DNA from: CAYFUR01 sp964346275 | GTDB lineage: Bacteria; Sumerlaeota; Sumerlaeia; SLMS01 | Assembly: GCA_964346275.1 (NCBI GenBank) | Contig: CAYFUR010000057.1 | Location: forward strand, 1-23,952 | Reading direction: 5' to 3' | Length of the DNA: 23,952 nucleotides | In this document: piece by piece, positions 8,801-16,300 of the stretch | Layout: each line of letters starts with the position of its first letter | Numbering within the stretch: the first letter of the stretch is position 1 | Position numbers and translations under genes: made by a program | The notes under the pieces: model-generated | The model's input: the letters and a program-made list of their open reading frames with translations, nothing else | The model's database searches: none | What the model was told of the DNA's origin: nothing

Positions 8801-8965
8801 GAGATCGACAAAGCGCGGACGGATTACCTGATCCGTTCCGGTGCGATTCTTCCCCAAACGCGCAACGAAACAGAATACGGATCCAGCCGGACGGAAACCT
8901 TCTACGGCTCTTCACAAACCGAAACCAGCTACGACGCCAGCCAGCCGGAAACGCGCTATCGATGA
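5819..8965 (+). CDS. GT-C glycosyltransferase-like membrane protein with C-terminal TPRs and a TETxY-repeat tail
   Basis: A 1048-residue fusion. Residues 1-95 are a charged, proline-rich cytosolic segment. Residues ~98-521 hold many membrane helices, starting with MILQLLIFICFTVFFVYQS. The first external loop carries D124-D125 in VVIDDAYITFRYVDHFVEGHGWRFNPG, followed by VEGFTNFLW. This is the acidic signature of lipid-linked-sugar GT-C enzymes of the arabinosyl/mannosyltransferase-like group. A soluble region follows, with D-x-x-GLTNPYLAHAP typical of the C-terminal domain of that group. TPR-like helices occupy ~735-909 (AIQALERAIERNPGD, AIQVMEKARE, ARRSAREAVQERPKD). Then come a coiled coil (~923-963), a Pro/Glu linker, and an exact 9-residue repeat (1016-1048). 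The start at 5819 is chosen because upstream sequence holds the terminator; no strong Shine-Dalgarno is visible, so it is uncertain. The stop overlaps hemW. The transferred sugar is unknown. Confidence 0.8.
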   Translation: MSEEKPEKEQELDTELDSPPREQEAGAEAPPYPKPNRRPRPLLLERIKGRFVTTRETSALRAWWARFRSYHSQEHKDLYRPRESGRRLMRYWLRPRMILQLLIFICFTVFFVYQSAPYWTVVIDDAYITFRYVDHFVEGHGWRFNPGGLRVEGFTNFLWAVLLLIPHALGMDLMFVSKILGMASGILAMAASWGLARAIRDRDDLFNLIPPALLATNAYFSHWGMMGLETLLQVALVVGAYWRFEAERRDLRLWQFSPILAVLAAMTRIDSLYYLSPLGLYGLWLIFHQRLPLRRMVAWALLAGIPFILFWGWKWAYFGEMLPNTYYAKQRHVLFEGHDRAWQQLQIYYFDQAGFDVRPPADSSSIPANNKLAWAMNTERTLWELSVAKFNSLLWINFWVLSAVLAALAAVLPWPLGLSRRFTQGKGSSFFREVHAGKIFCLVLLPWLMNLYYVYHVNGDWMPSFRFFQIILPFIGVAAAIGFGFPAQLARALMQRRWPAWIIAGVLKATAAYLLFGIAYEQSRIHSVSIYGPNAIHWGHRSYMWWLPDRVERDFSRGFSPPLKDVSDYLLLHTQDDASIFMSDIGQPLWFARHLNLYDVDGLTNPYLAHAPSTAGRIPSEEEVYEKLVAERDVEKLTSEERERLEKQARRQRFQLFIERNADLVMERWRPEYLLIFINHTRPDPDTRGFAYPEISRAVYNHPAREEYVEQAAISKIGNVFNHVYRRKEVPEQVPDAVKYERLMETIDRNPRMPYLVGLLYEETQKMELSEEQRNEVAEIVFRALEKWPSHPVVSRVAQAARASENPEIAIQALERAIERNPGDTANYWSLSRLHEQNDQFEKAIQVMEKARENVAGREGSILYHLTYLHERAGDFAGARRSAREAVQERPKDARAWSDYAALLERASRDMSRSPEERLQLMQDSLGAFENMREVLEKTPQHIEQTMGRLEKDIQQMEEKLESEKTPPPQPPAPENTEPSQTPRETPRKSMSKQEIDKARTDYLIRSGAILPQTRNETEYGSSRTETFYGSSQTETSYDASQPETRYR
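8864..8962 (+). repeat. 27-base coding tandem repeat: 9-residue TETxY units at the protein C-terminus
   Basis: Residues 1016-1048 of the glycosyltransferase are built from units NETEYGSSR, TETFYGSSQ, TETSYDASQ and a final partial PETRYR, after which the protein stops. The period is exactly nine residues (27 bases). Each unit keeps E-T at positions 2-3 and Tyr at position 5. The same hexapeptide TETSYD recurs in the convergent gene at 10138-11133. Confidence 0.9.
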
Positions 8966-10128
8966 CGCCGCCGCGGAAAAGCCTGGGCCTGTATATCCAC
9001 GTGCCCTTCTGCAAGCACGAATGCCCCTACTGTGATTTCTACAAGCTGGAGCTGCGGTCGCGCCCCGCCCGATCGCGCCTCGATTTCCCGGATCGTCTCG
9101 ACAAAGAGCTGCAACTCCTCCTCGCCGCATACCCGCGCCTTGCGGGCCGCCGCCTGGAAACAATCTATTTCGGCGGCGGCACCCCCAGCACACTGGTTCC
9201 CGAATCTGTCGGGAGTTTGATCCAGCGCCTTCAATCCCGATTTCAGAACATCGCACCGGAAGTGGAAATCACTCTCGAAGCCAACCCGGAGAACCTGACC
9301 GCCGGGCGATGCGCCAAGTGGCGCGGCGCGGGCATCACGCGCCTCAGCATCGGCATCCAGTCGTTCCAGCCCCGGGAATTGAATCTTCTCGAGCGGCTCC
9401 ACGGGCCGGATCTCATCCCGCAAGTCATCGAGAACGCCCGCCAGGCCGGTATCACCAACATCTCCCTCGATCTCATGTTCGCGCTTCCCGGGCAGACGGA
9501 AGAAGACTGGATGGACAACCTCCGGCGCGCGGCGGAATTGGAGCCCCGGCACCTCAGTTTCTACGGCCTGACATTTCACCCGGGCACCCCATTCTTCCAG
9601 TGGCTTGAAGCGGGGCGGATTGATGAAATGAAGGACGAACAACAGGCCGCGATGTATCTCCAGGGAGCCGCCTTTCTCGAAAGCCAGGGATTCGAGCATT
9701 ACGAAATCAGCAATTTCGCCCGGCCCGGCTGGCGGTCACGCCACAACCAGCGCTACTGGACCCGCGGCGATGTCGTAGGCCTTGGCCCCGGCGCCCATTC
9801 CAACCTGGGAACAGAGCGCTGGGCGAATCCGGAAAACCTCGATGCCTGGGAAGCGTCCATCGATGCGGGACAACTCCCCCGCCGCGAGGTGGAACGCGTT
9901 GACAAAAGAACGGAAGCGGCGGAACGCCTGTTCACCGCTCTCCGGCGGAGGGAAGGCCTTTCCCGGGAGAGCGATCCCGAGCTGTTTTCACGCACCCGCC
10001 AGTGGATAGAAGAAGCGGGCCCGGAGGGAGCCCGCTGGTTTCATTGCGAGGAATCGTCTATATGTCCCACGCGCGAGGGGTGGCTGGTCAGCGACGCGTT
10101 GATCGACGCGATTCTCTCCGAAGCCTAA
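8962..10128 (+). CDS. hemW: Radical SAM heme chaperone HemW-like protein
   Basis: A 388-residue radical SAM protein. The N-terminus has LGLYIHVPFCKHECPYCDF, with the 4Fe-4S cysteines C17, C21 and C24 in CxxxCxxC. The residue two after C24 is Phe and not the fourth Cys of HemN, which places it with HemW and not the oxygen-independent coproporphyrinogen oxidase. Also visible are the GGGTPS motif, ANPE, LSIGIQSF, LMFALPGQT, the HxxNxxYW-type motif SRHNQRYW near residue 260, and GLGPGAHS. HemW proteins bind heme and deliver it to respiratory enzymes in the cytoplasm. The start ATG overlaps the glycosyltransferase stop (ATGA, 8962-8965), so the two are translationally coupled. It converges on the next gene with a nine-base gap. 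Length is normal for the family. Confidence 0.9.
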   Translation: MTPPRKSLGLYIHVPFCKHECPYCDFYKLELRSRPARSRLDFPDRLDKELQLLLAAYPRLAGRRLETIYFGGGTPSTLVPESVGSLIQRLQSRFQNIAPEVEITLEANPENLTAGRCAKWRGAGITRLSIGIQSFQPRELNLLERLHGPDLIPQVIENARQAGITNISLDLMFALPGQTEEDWMDNLRRAAELEPRHLSFYGLTFHPGTPFFQWLEAGRIDEMKDEQQAAMYLQGAAFLESQGFEHYEISNFARPGWRSRHNQRYWTRGDVVGLGPGAHSNLGTERWANPENLDAWEASIDAGQLPRREVERVDKRTEAAERLFTALRRREGLSRESDPELFSRTRQWIEEAGPEGARWFHCEESSICPTREGWLVSDALIDAILSEA

Positions 10129-10137
10129 TCAGCGTCT

Positions 10138-11133
10138 TCAGTTTTCTTCTTTCATCATTCGCTTATCCGCCGCGGGATGCACGATGATCGGCATGTCGGA
10201 CTTCTGGCGCGCCTCGCGCAATGCGTTCAGCAAAATCCGGTCGTAATCCGGACGCACACGCATATCGATCAGCCCATTCTCGTATGCCGCCACGACCTCT
10301 GGCGACTGGCCGACACAGACAATCCGCGAGTCGGGATAGCTCTCGCGCAGCATCGGCGCCAGCGAACGGCTTGCCTCCGCCGTCAAAACGCAAACCACCG
10401 ATGGCGGAACCAGGCTCTGGGAGGGCGACCCGGGATCGAGTTCCACCAGCTTGATTTTGGGCGCCACATTGTCGAAGGGCTTGAGGAAAGAACGCATGAT
10501 GCTCGACTGCATTGTGGAATTCACCTCGCCGCCCAGGATATAACCAACCTCGACTTCGTTATTCCCGACCATCCGGATCGCGGCCTCGCCGACGCGCTCG
10601 CCATAGATGACCGGCGAGTTCACCACGGAAGGCGGGTAATAATCCGTCGGCAGTTTTTCCGTCACGAGCACGGCCTGGCGCTCCAGAAGTTTCGAAGCCT
10701 CAAAAAACTCTTTCGCCTTCGCCGGGTCCGGAGAATCCACGATAAAAGTCTTCACACCGCGGGGACGCAGAATACCCGCCTGGTCCGCGAGGGACTCGGC
10801 GCTCAGCGGGGCAACATGCAGCGCATTATTCTTGTGCTGCATCGCGGCGTTCTGAAGCCCGAGCAGAAAATTCGGATATTCGGGCGCGGCGCGGCGCGTA
10901 CTCAGAAGCCCGATGGTCGAATTGGAGAAGGTTCCCTCCGGATTATAGCTCGTCTCCGTGTTCACCCCAGCGATCTTGTCGATCCGGGGCTCCGCGGCGG
11001 TCCGATCATAGGAGGTTTCCGTTTGGGAGCCGGCGTCGTAAGACGTTTCCGTTTCCTGGCCGGGAAGCCATGAGGCAGAGATCAACCCGAAACTCAGAAT
11101 CCCGGCAAGCAGATGTGTCCATTTCATAGGCAA
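10138..11133 (-). CDS. Exported periplasmic-binding-protein-like (type 1 fold) protein with TETSYD repeats
   Basis: About 331 residues. A signal peptide (KWTHLLAGILSFGLISASWLPG) has no lipobox cysteine. Directly behind it are TETSYD (28-33), TETSYD (38-43) and TETSYN (59-64). The rest resembles a sugar-binding type-1 periplasmic binding protein: NSTIGLLSTRRAAPEYPNFLLGLQNAA at the first strand, later GVKTFIVDSPDPAKAKEFFEA, RVGEAAIRMV and VVCVLTAEASRSLAPML, and a late NGLIDMRVRPDYDRILLNAL segment where such proteins usually have a Q/D-rich last lobe. The longest start is a TTG (11133-11131) eleven bases after AGGAG (11149-11145). An ATG at 11127 is the alternative, with a too-long spacing. It is the last gene of an apparent three-gene minus operon (43-base gap from the gene at 11177). 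No permease or ATPase lies beside it, so it may act as a sensor or scaffold and not as a transporter subunit. Confidence 0.7.
   Translation of the reverse strand: MPMKWTHLLAGILSFGLISASWLPGQETETSYDAGSQTETSYDRTAAEPRIDKIAGVNTETSYNPEGTFSNSTIGLLSTRRAAPEYPNFLLGLQNAAMQHKNNALHVAPLSAESLADQAGILRPRGVKTFIVDSPDPAKAKEFFEASKLLERQAVLVTEKLPTDYYPPSVVNSPVIYGERVGEAAIRMVGNNEVEVGYILGGEVNSTMQSSIMRSFLKPFDNVAPKIKLVELDPGSPSQSLVPPSVVCVLTAEASRSLAPMLRESYPDSRIVCVGQSPEVVAAYENGLIDMRVRPDYDRILLNALREARQKSDMPIIVHPAADKRMMKEEN
10942..11052 (-). repeat. Three TETSY[DN] motifs at the mature N-terminus of the binding-protein-like protein
   Basis: Two TETSYD copies are ten residues apart (residues 28 and 38) and a third, TETSYN, begins at residue 59. 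They match the C-terminal repeat of the glycosyltransferase. Codons differ: Ser is TCT, TCC and AGC in the three copies here and AGC in the glycosyltransferase copy. Confidence 0.88.
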
Positions 11134-11176
11134 ATTGCTCTTCTCTCCTGTATTGAGGCGTGCCGGTGATCAGACG

Positions 11177-12196
11177 TTATTCCGAAGTGGAAGGTTTGGG
11201 CTCTTCCTTGTAATCGCGGTCGCCCACGATTTCCTCAAAGCGCTTTTCCAGTTTATGGAGCTGGCGGTTTTTCATGCTATGGGGCTCGCCGCCGCTGGGC
11301 GTATGAGTCAGGGCTTCCCGCAGCCGCTTTTTGTTTGTCTTGATCGTTTGCTCAAGGAAAGGAGCGGCCTTCTCCGGTGTCACTTCTTCCTGCTCCGCGT
11401 GCATCGCCTTCGCAAACTGTTCCAGGGTACTCGCATCGAGTTCCTCGCCCTTGCGCAACTTCTCGAGCAAGGCCATCTGAGAAGCCAGAGCCTCGATCAG
11501 CACGTCAGGGTTTTCCGCGGGCAGGGGATCACGGCGGACAATGACATGGAACCCGCGGGACTCTTCTCGCCGGAGCCGAAACTCCTCTAATGTCTTTTCC
11601 AGCATGCGGCACTCGTAATTAACGACGCCCTCCGCCGACGGCTTCCGCTCCTTGCCCATCAATTCCTGATAATAGGATGCCATTTCATCGGTGATGCCTT
11701 TTTCTACAAAGTGCTTGATGCGGTCGCTTTTCCAGTTAAAGCGCGCCACGAGACAGGCATCAGAGAGATCCCACCAGATATAAGTCTGAACAAGCTGGAT
11801 CAGAGGTTCGACCTTTGGATCGATCGCCCGATAGAGCGTCCGCATGTCGTGAATCTCGAGCTGGCCCTCTGTCTTGTGAGAGGCCTGATCCGCCTCCTCA
11901 ACGATTTCGCCGAGGAGACTGTATTGACCCTTGCTTTGGAGCAGGTCATTCACTCGGCGGCGATCATCGGAAATCAAAAGCTCGGCAAGATGCAGACGCA
12001 CAGGGCCGTAAGCCTTGTCCGTGGAAATCGTGGTTCTCAGGCGCACCAGCTCCTGCCAGACCGTGTCGTCCCATGCCCGCTCGATGTCAGGATTAATGCG
12101 GGTGACCTGCTGGCAACGCATGTCCAGATAGTGCTCCATCTGGCTCATAATCGCGTCGACAGCCTTGCGTTGAAGGGGTGTTTGCTTGTGCGCCAT
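11177..12196 (-). CDS. Unrecognised soluble, mostly helical protein
   Basis: I do not recognise this 339-residue protein. It is highly charged and appears almost wholly alpha-helical, with no signal peptide and no membrane segment. Tryptophan-bearing segments stand out (AWDDTVWQELVRL, QTYIWWDLSDACLVARFNW), as do lysine/glutamate helices in the last third, ending in a basic-acidic tail (EEPKPSTSE). The start is well supported by GAGGAG six bases before the ATG, embedded in the end of the upstream gene. That gene stops only three bases before this start, so the two are translationally coupled. The gene sits between a DUF4870 membrane protein and the TETSYD binding-protein-like gene. A cytosolic partner of one of those is possible but not shown. 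Confidence 0.75.
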   Translation of the reverse strand: MAHKQTPLQRKAVDAIMSQMEHYLDMRCQQVTRINPDIERAWDDTVWQELVRLRTTISTDKAYGPVRLHLAELLISDDRRRVNDLLQSKGQYSLLGEIVEEADQASHKTEGQLEIHDMRTLYRAIDPKVEPLIQLVQTYIWWDLSDACLVARFNWKSDRIKHFVEKGITDEMASYYQELMGKERKPSAEGVVNYECRMLEKTLEEFRLRREESRGFHVIVRRDPLPAENPDVLIEALASQMALLEKLRKGEELDASTLEQFAKAMHAEQEEVTPEKAAPFLEQTIKTNKKRLREALTHTPSGGEPHSMKNRQLHKLEKRFEEIVGDRDYKEEPKPSTSE

Positions 12197-12199
12197 GCC

Positions 12200-12646
12200 T
12201 CACTCCTCTGTATATTTTCGAAGGGAACCTTCCAGAACGCGCCGGCCAATCACGGGATAGAGAAATCCTTTCCCGCTATAGACCATGGCGCCCCCGAAGA
12301 CCGCGAGAAAACCGCCCGCTGTGAGAGCCACCGAAAGGAAAAAAGTGTTGATCGTCTGAAGCAGCCCGCCCAGGGGTTCACTGAGATTCCCAATAATCGC
12401 CGTAAAAATCGAACAGATGATCCAGGTCAGCACCGGAATCAAAATCACGATCTGAAACTGGATTGCCTGCTGAACATGAAAAACCATTTCGCGGCTGCGA
12501 TTCTTGAAATAAAGCCAGATCGCCGCATTGAAGACAAAACCCCATACCGGAATCCAGCCCAATGCATGAACGAGAAATCCCCAGGGTCTTTCCTCGGGCC
12601 GGACTACGACCAACGATTCGTCGAGATCACGATAACGTGACAGCAT
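12200..12646 (-). CDS. DUF4870-like small integral membrane protein
   Basis: A 148-residue protein with three or four membrane helices. The core WGFLVHALGWIPVWGFVFNAAIWLYFKNRSREMVFHVQQAIQFQIVI matches the DUF4870/Tic20-like pattern: a helix, then a short charged loop and an H-x-x-x-A-x-x-FQ motif entering the second helix. A glycine-rich last helix (FLAVFGGAMVYSGKGFLYPVIG) follows. I place the start at ATG 12646 because the N-terminus MLSRYRDLDESLVVV is short and soluble before the first helix. GGCGGA lies six bases upstream, a weak Shine-Dalgarno. A longer frame reaches 12718. It is first in the apparent operon 12646-10138. The function of the family is unknown. Confidence 0.7.
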   Translation of the reverse strand: MLSRYRDLDESLVVVRPEERPWGFLVHALGWIPVWGFVFNAAIWLYFKNRSREMVFHVQQAIQFQIVILIPVLTWIICSIFTAIIGNLSEPLGGLLQTINTFFLSVALTAGGFLAVFGGAMVYSGKGFLYPVIGRRVLEGSLRKYTEE

Positions 12647-12765
12647 GAGTATTCCGCCGCTTACTTGCGTAGGATTGCGCCTTAACCAAAGCGTGGATGC
12701 GAGGAATCCCAGGAGCAACGGTTTTCCGGTCTGAGGGCTCGTCTAGGATACGCTCTTCCCAATCT

Positions 12766-12987
12766 TCAGGCCCGCGCCGCCCCGCCATCACCCTTCGCCT
12801 CCGACACGAAACCGCAAGACTTGTGCGTCCCATCGCAGTAAGGAGACTTCTTTGTCTGGCCGCAGCGGCAGATAAACACCGCCTTCTTGCCGGCCAGCTC
12901 ATAGGGAATCCCATTCCCATCCATCATCATGAAATCTCCTTCAACCTTCAGCGGACCATTGCTGTTGACGATGATCTTCGCGGACAT
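12766..12987 (-). CDS. CDGSH iron-sulfur domain protein
   Basis: A 73-residue protein with the complete CDGSH signature: C40, C42, C51 and H55 in CRCGQTKKSPYCDGTH. These three Cys and one His hold a 2Fe-2S cluster in the family. An N-terminal beta-strand region (KIIVNSNGPLKVEGDF) precedes it, as in stand-alone bacterial CDGSH proteins. The ATG at 12987 fits the family N-terminus. AGGAG sits only two bases before it, so a start further upstream (frame open to a TTG at 13032) cannot be excluded. Proteins of this family are linked to redox or iron-sulfur transfer; the partner is unknown. It lies 119 bases upstream of the DUF4870-like gene on the same strand. Confidence 0.85.
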   Translation of the reverse strand: MSAKIIVNSNGPLKVEGDFMMMDGNGIPYELAGKKAVFICRCGQTKKSPYCDGTHKSCGFVSEAKGDGGAARA

Positions 12988-13316
12988 GGCTCCTGCCACC
13001 TTTTTCAAAAATCTTTCCAATATTCGAATCAACCGCAGGGTAATGAGAGCAGGAAGCCGAACACAAGATGGAAATGGACGAGATGGGGAAAGACACCTCA
13101 GTTCACAGCAAGAGCCCTTTGGGGGAAGAGAAAAACCCGCTTAAAGCGCCAAAAATCAGCTTCGAAAAGAAAAAAACGCCGCTTCACGGAATTTTGCATT
13201 GCCGCTCTTGCGCAGGAAAACCTGGAATAATTAAATATTAAGGTGGGCTCTCTCAAGCTTTCCGAGAGAGAATTCATTTTTGGGCCACTTCGCGCGAAGC
13301 CAAAGGGAACGCCGGA
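12988..13316. other. Divergent intergenic region, 329 bases
   Basis: This lies between the CDGSH gene (minus) and the sensor kinase (plus). It contains an AT-rich island near 13226-13240. A weak promoter-like pair for the kinase is visible: TTGCGC (13208-13213), 17 bases, TTAAAT (13231-13236). A leader hairpin follows (listed separately). Open frames across this stretch on both strands look non-coding (Arg/Lys/Ser-rich, no ribosome binding sites). Confidence 0.4.
13248..13270 (+). promoter_or_regulatory. Hairpin in the leader of the sensor kinase gene
   Basis: CTCTCTC (13248-13254) and GAGAGAG (13264-13270) form a perfect 7-base inverted repeat with a 9-base loop containing AAGCTT. It ends 46 bases before the kinase ATG. 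No T-run follows, so it is not a standard terminator. It could be an operator or an mRNA structure, or chance. Confidence 0.35.
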
Positions 13317-16300
13317 ATGAATCCGGGAACGCCGAAATCGGAATCCGTGGAGCTCGAAGAACTTTCGCGGCAGGATCTGATCGACCGCATCGGGCTGCTG
13401 GAAAACGCTCTCGCCCGCCAGGCCTTCAAGGAGTCTGGCGGGGACGTGGGTGCCATGCCCGAGGAGCCCTCCCCGCCGATCTTCGAGCTGATCTATGAAT
13501 CCATGACCGATGGCGTCGTGGGCTTCGACGAATTGGGCCGGATCGTCTTCGTAAACCCCGGCATGGCCATGATGGTGGGCTATTCCATTGAAAGCCTGAT
13601 TGGTAAAACGGCCCAGCAGGCCTGGTCCGAAGAAATCAAGGAGCCGGTGCCGCGCAACCAGGCGACAACCTTCGAACTCGATATCGCCCGCCGTGATGGC
13701 TCGACCCGCCATGTGACAAAAAAAATCTTCGGGCTGACCACGAACCCGCCCCTCGATGTCGCCATCTATCGCGACTTCACACGTCAAAAGAGGGCTGAAA
13801 AAGATGTCCGCCGCCAGAAGGACTTCTTCCGCAGCATGGTGGAGAACGCCCACGATCTGGTGCTGGTGATCGGCGAAACGGGCCTTCTCACCTATGTCAG
13901 CCCCGCCGTCCTGTCACTCCTCGGTTATTCCCACGAAGAATTGATTGGCAAAACCGTCATCGAATTCATGACCGGCGAGGGACAAGAGGCCTTTTTGGAA
14001 GCCCAGGCAGAGGCTCTCCGAGAGCCGCGCCGCGCCTTCCCCATTCGCGAGGCACGTTTACGCTCTTTCCACGGGCGCCCGCGGCGATTCGCCGGCACGA
14101 TCCGCAATCTTCTCGTCGAGCCCAGCGTCCAAGGGCTCGTAGTCAACCTCGCCGATATCACACGCCAGAGAGAAACCGAAGAAACCCTCAAGCACGAACA
14201 CGCCCTTCTCCAGGGGATCCTCGCCACCGAGATTGCCGCCGTCGTCGTCCTCGACGAAATGGGCCGGCTCAGCTTCGCCAACCGTGCCGCCGAGGAGATC
14301 CTGGAAATCCATAGCGGCCATTTGTATGGCCAGCCGTGCACCGATCTGAATCTGGACTTCTACGACGAAACGGGGGCTCGCCGCGAGCCGGTGGACCAGC
14401 TTTTTCGCAGGCTCCGCGAAGAAGGACAGCCTCTCCGCAACGCACGGCGCTCCCTTCGCCTCGCGGACGGCAGGGTCAAGAATCTCTCCCTCTGCGGCGA
14501 ACTTCTCCAACTCTCGACAACGGAAACCTCCGGCGCCGTGTTCCTGATTCGCGATGTGACCAGGGAGAGCCAGACGGAATCGCGCCTGAACCTGTCCGAA
14601 CGCGTCCTCCACTCCGTGGAAAACGGTATCGTGGTGGTGGACGCGCGAACTCACGGCCGCCCCGTCACGTTCGTCAACAGCGCTTTCGAGGATCTGACCG
14701 GGGTTTCTCCGGAGTTCCTGCAGAATCGCCCCACCGATGCGCTGAGGGGAGAATTGCCCCAGACCGAGGCGTTGCACGCCATTTTTACCGCGCTGAATCG
14801 GCGGGAGCGAGGGCGGACCCTGGTCGAAACAGAATCCCGGGAAGGCCGGCCGCTCTGGATAGAAGTCTACACAGCCCCGGTTCAGGAAAATGGAACCAAC
14901 CCGACCCACCTGGTGGGAATTCTGAATGATGTGACCCCCCGCCAGCAGGCCGTCATGGCCCTGCGGGAGAGCGAAACGCTGCTCGCCTCGGTGGTCGACA
15001 CCACGCCCCTTGGCCTTTCCCTCACCGATGACGAGATGAACTATGTTCTCGTCAACCGGGCCTTCTGCGATATGTTCGGCTATCGCCAGGAAGACCTCCT
15101 CGGGCGGAAGTTTTCCTTCATTCTTCCCGAATCCCAGCGCGCGGAAGCCGAAAGAATCCACCAGGCATTTCTCCGCGGGGAACCAGAGCCTGTGAGCGAA
15201 TGGCGCGTCTTGCGAAGCGACGGCACCCCCATGGATGTTCAGGCCTCCGTCGGCCGCCTCACCGGCCAGGACGGCCGCCCGCAGAAGATCACCCTCGTCG
15301 AAGACATCACCGAGCGAAAAAACGAAGAACGCCGCCGCGAAGAAAAAGAAGGCTTCCTCAAGTCAATCTACGACGGCGTGGAAGCAGGGATTTACGTCGT
15401 GGACGTGCGCGCCGGCGGCGACTTTGTCTATACAGGTATGAATCCCGTCCTGGAGCAGGCCCTCGGCATCCCGGTGGATGAGTTGAGCGGCATGCTCCTC
15501 GACGAACTGGAAGATTACCTGCCCGATGAAACGGTCAACCGCTGGCAGGAGAAATACAACGAGTGCCTCCGCGCCGGCGAGCCTCTCCTCTTCGAGGAAA
15601 CGATTGAACTCAAAGGCCGCCAAACAAAATGGATCACCCGGCTCGCCCCTTTGAAAGATAACGAGGGGCGAATCTACAGGCTTGTGGCAATCCTCCACCA
15701 GGTGACCGAGACCCGCCTGGCGGAACAACGCCAACGGGACCTGGAAGACAAAATCGCCTCCGCGCAAAAGCTCGAGAGCCTCGGCGTCCTCGCCGGCGGA
15801 ATCGCCCACGATTTCAACAACCTCCTCGTCGGCATTCTCGGCAATTCCAGCCTCGCCCTTGAGGAAGCGGACGAAGACACCCCCTTGCTCTCCTGCCTGA
15901 AACAAATCGACTCCACCGCCACGCGCATGTCCGAGCTCACCAACCAACTGCTCGCCTATTCCGGCCGCGCTCCCTTCGAAATCCGCCCCCTCGACTTGAA
16001 TCAGCACGTGGAGGAAACGGTCGGCCTCGCCCAACTGTCTATCAGCAAGAAAACCGAATTATCATTCTTCCTGACAGAAGACGCACCCTTCGTCAAAGCC
16101 GACGTCACCCAATTGCGCCAGGTCCTCCTCAACCTCGTCACAAACGCCTCCGAATCGCTCGGGGACATGCCCGGCGACGTCAAAGTTTCCACGGACGTTG
16201 TCGGCCTGGAGGAAGCGGATTTCCAGGGCGTGCCCTGGTCGGAGGATCTGGAGCCAGGCGTCTATGCGCGGCTCAGGATTTCCGATACCGGATGCGGCAT

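Noticed and set aside
7403..8857. 484-codon minus-strand frame opposite the glycosyltransferase/TPR gene
   Set aside because: Composition is skewed (His, Phe, Arg, Leu) and it mirrors the codon pattern of the sense gene. The sense gene has recognisable GT-C and TPR motifs.
10177..11073. 298-codon plus-strand frame opposite the binding-protein-like gene
   Set aside because: His/Arg-rich with no known motif. The minus-strand gene has a signal peptide, ribosome site and binding-protein fold features.
14058..15161. 367-codon minus-strand frame opposite the PAS region of the kinase
   Set aside because: Antisense shadow of a gene with clear PAS, HisKA, ATPase and receiver motifs; no independent family features.
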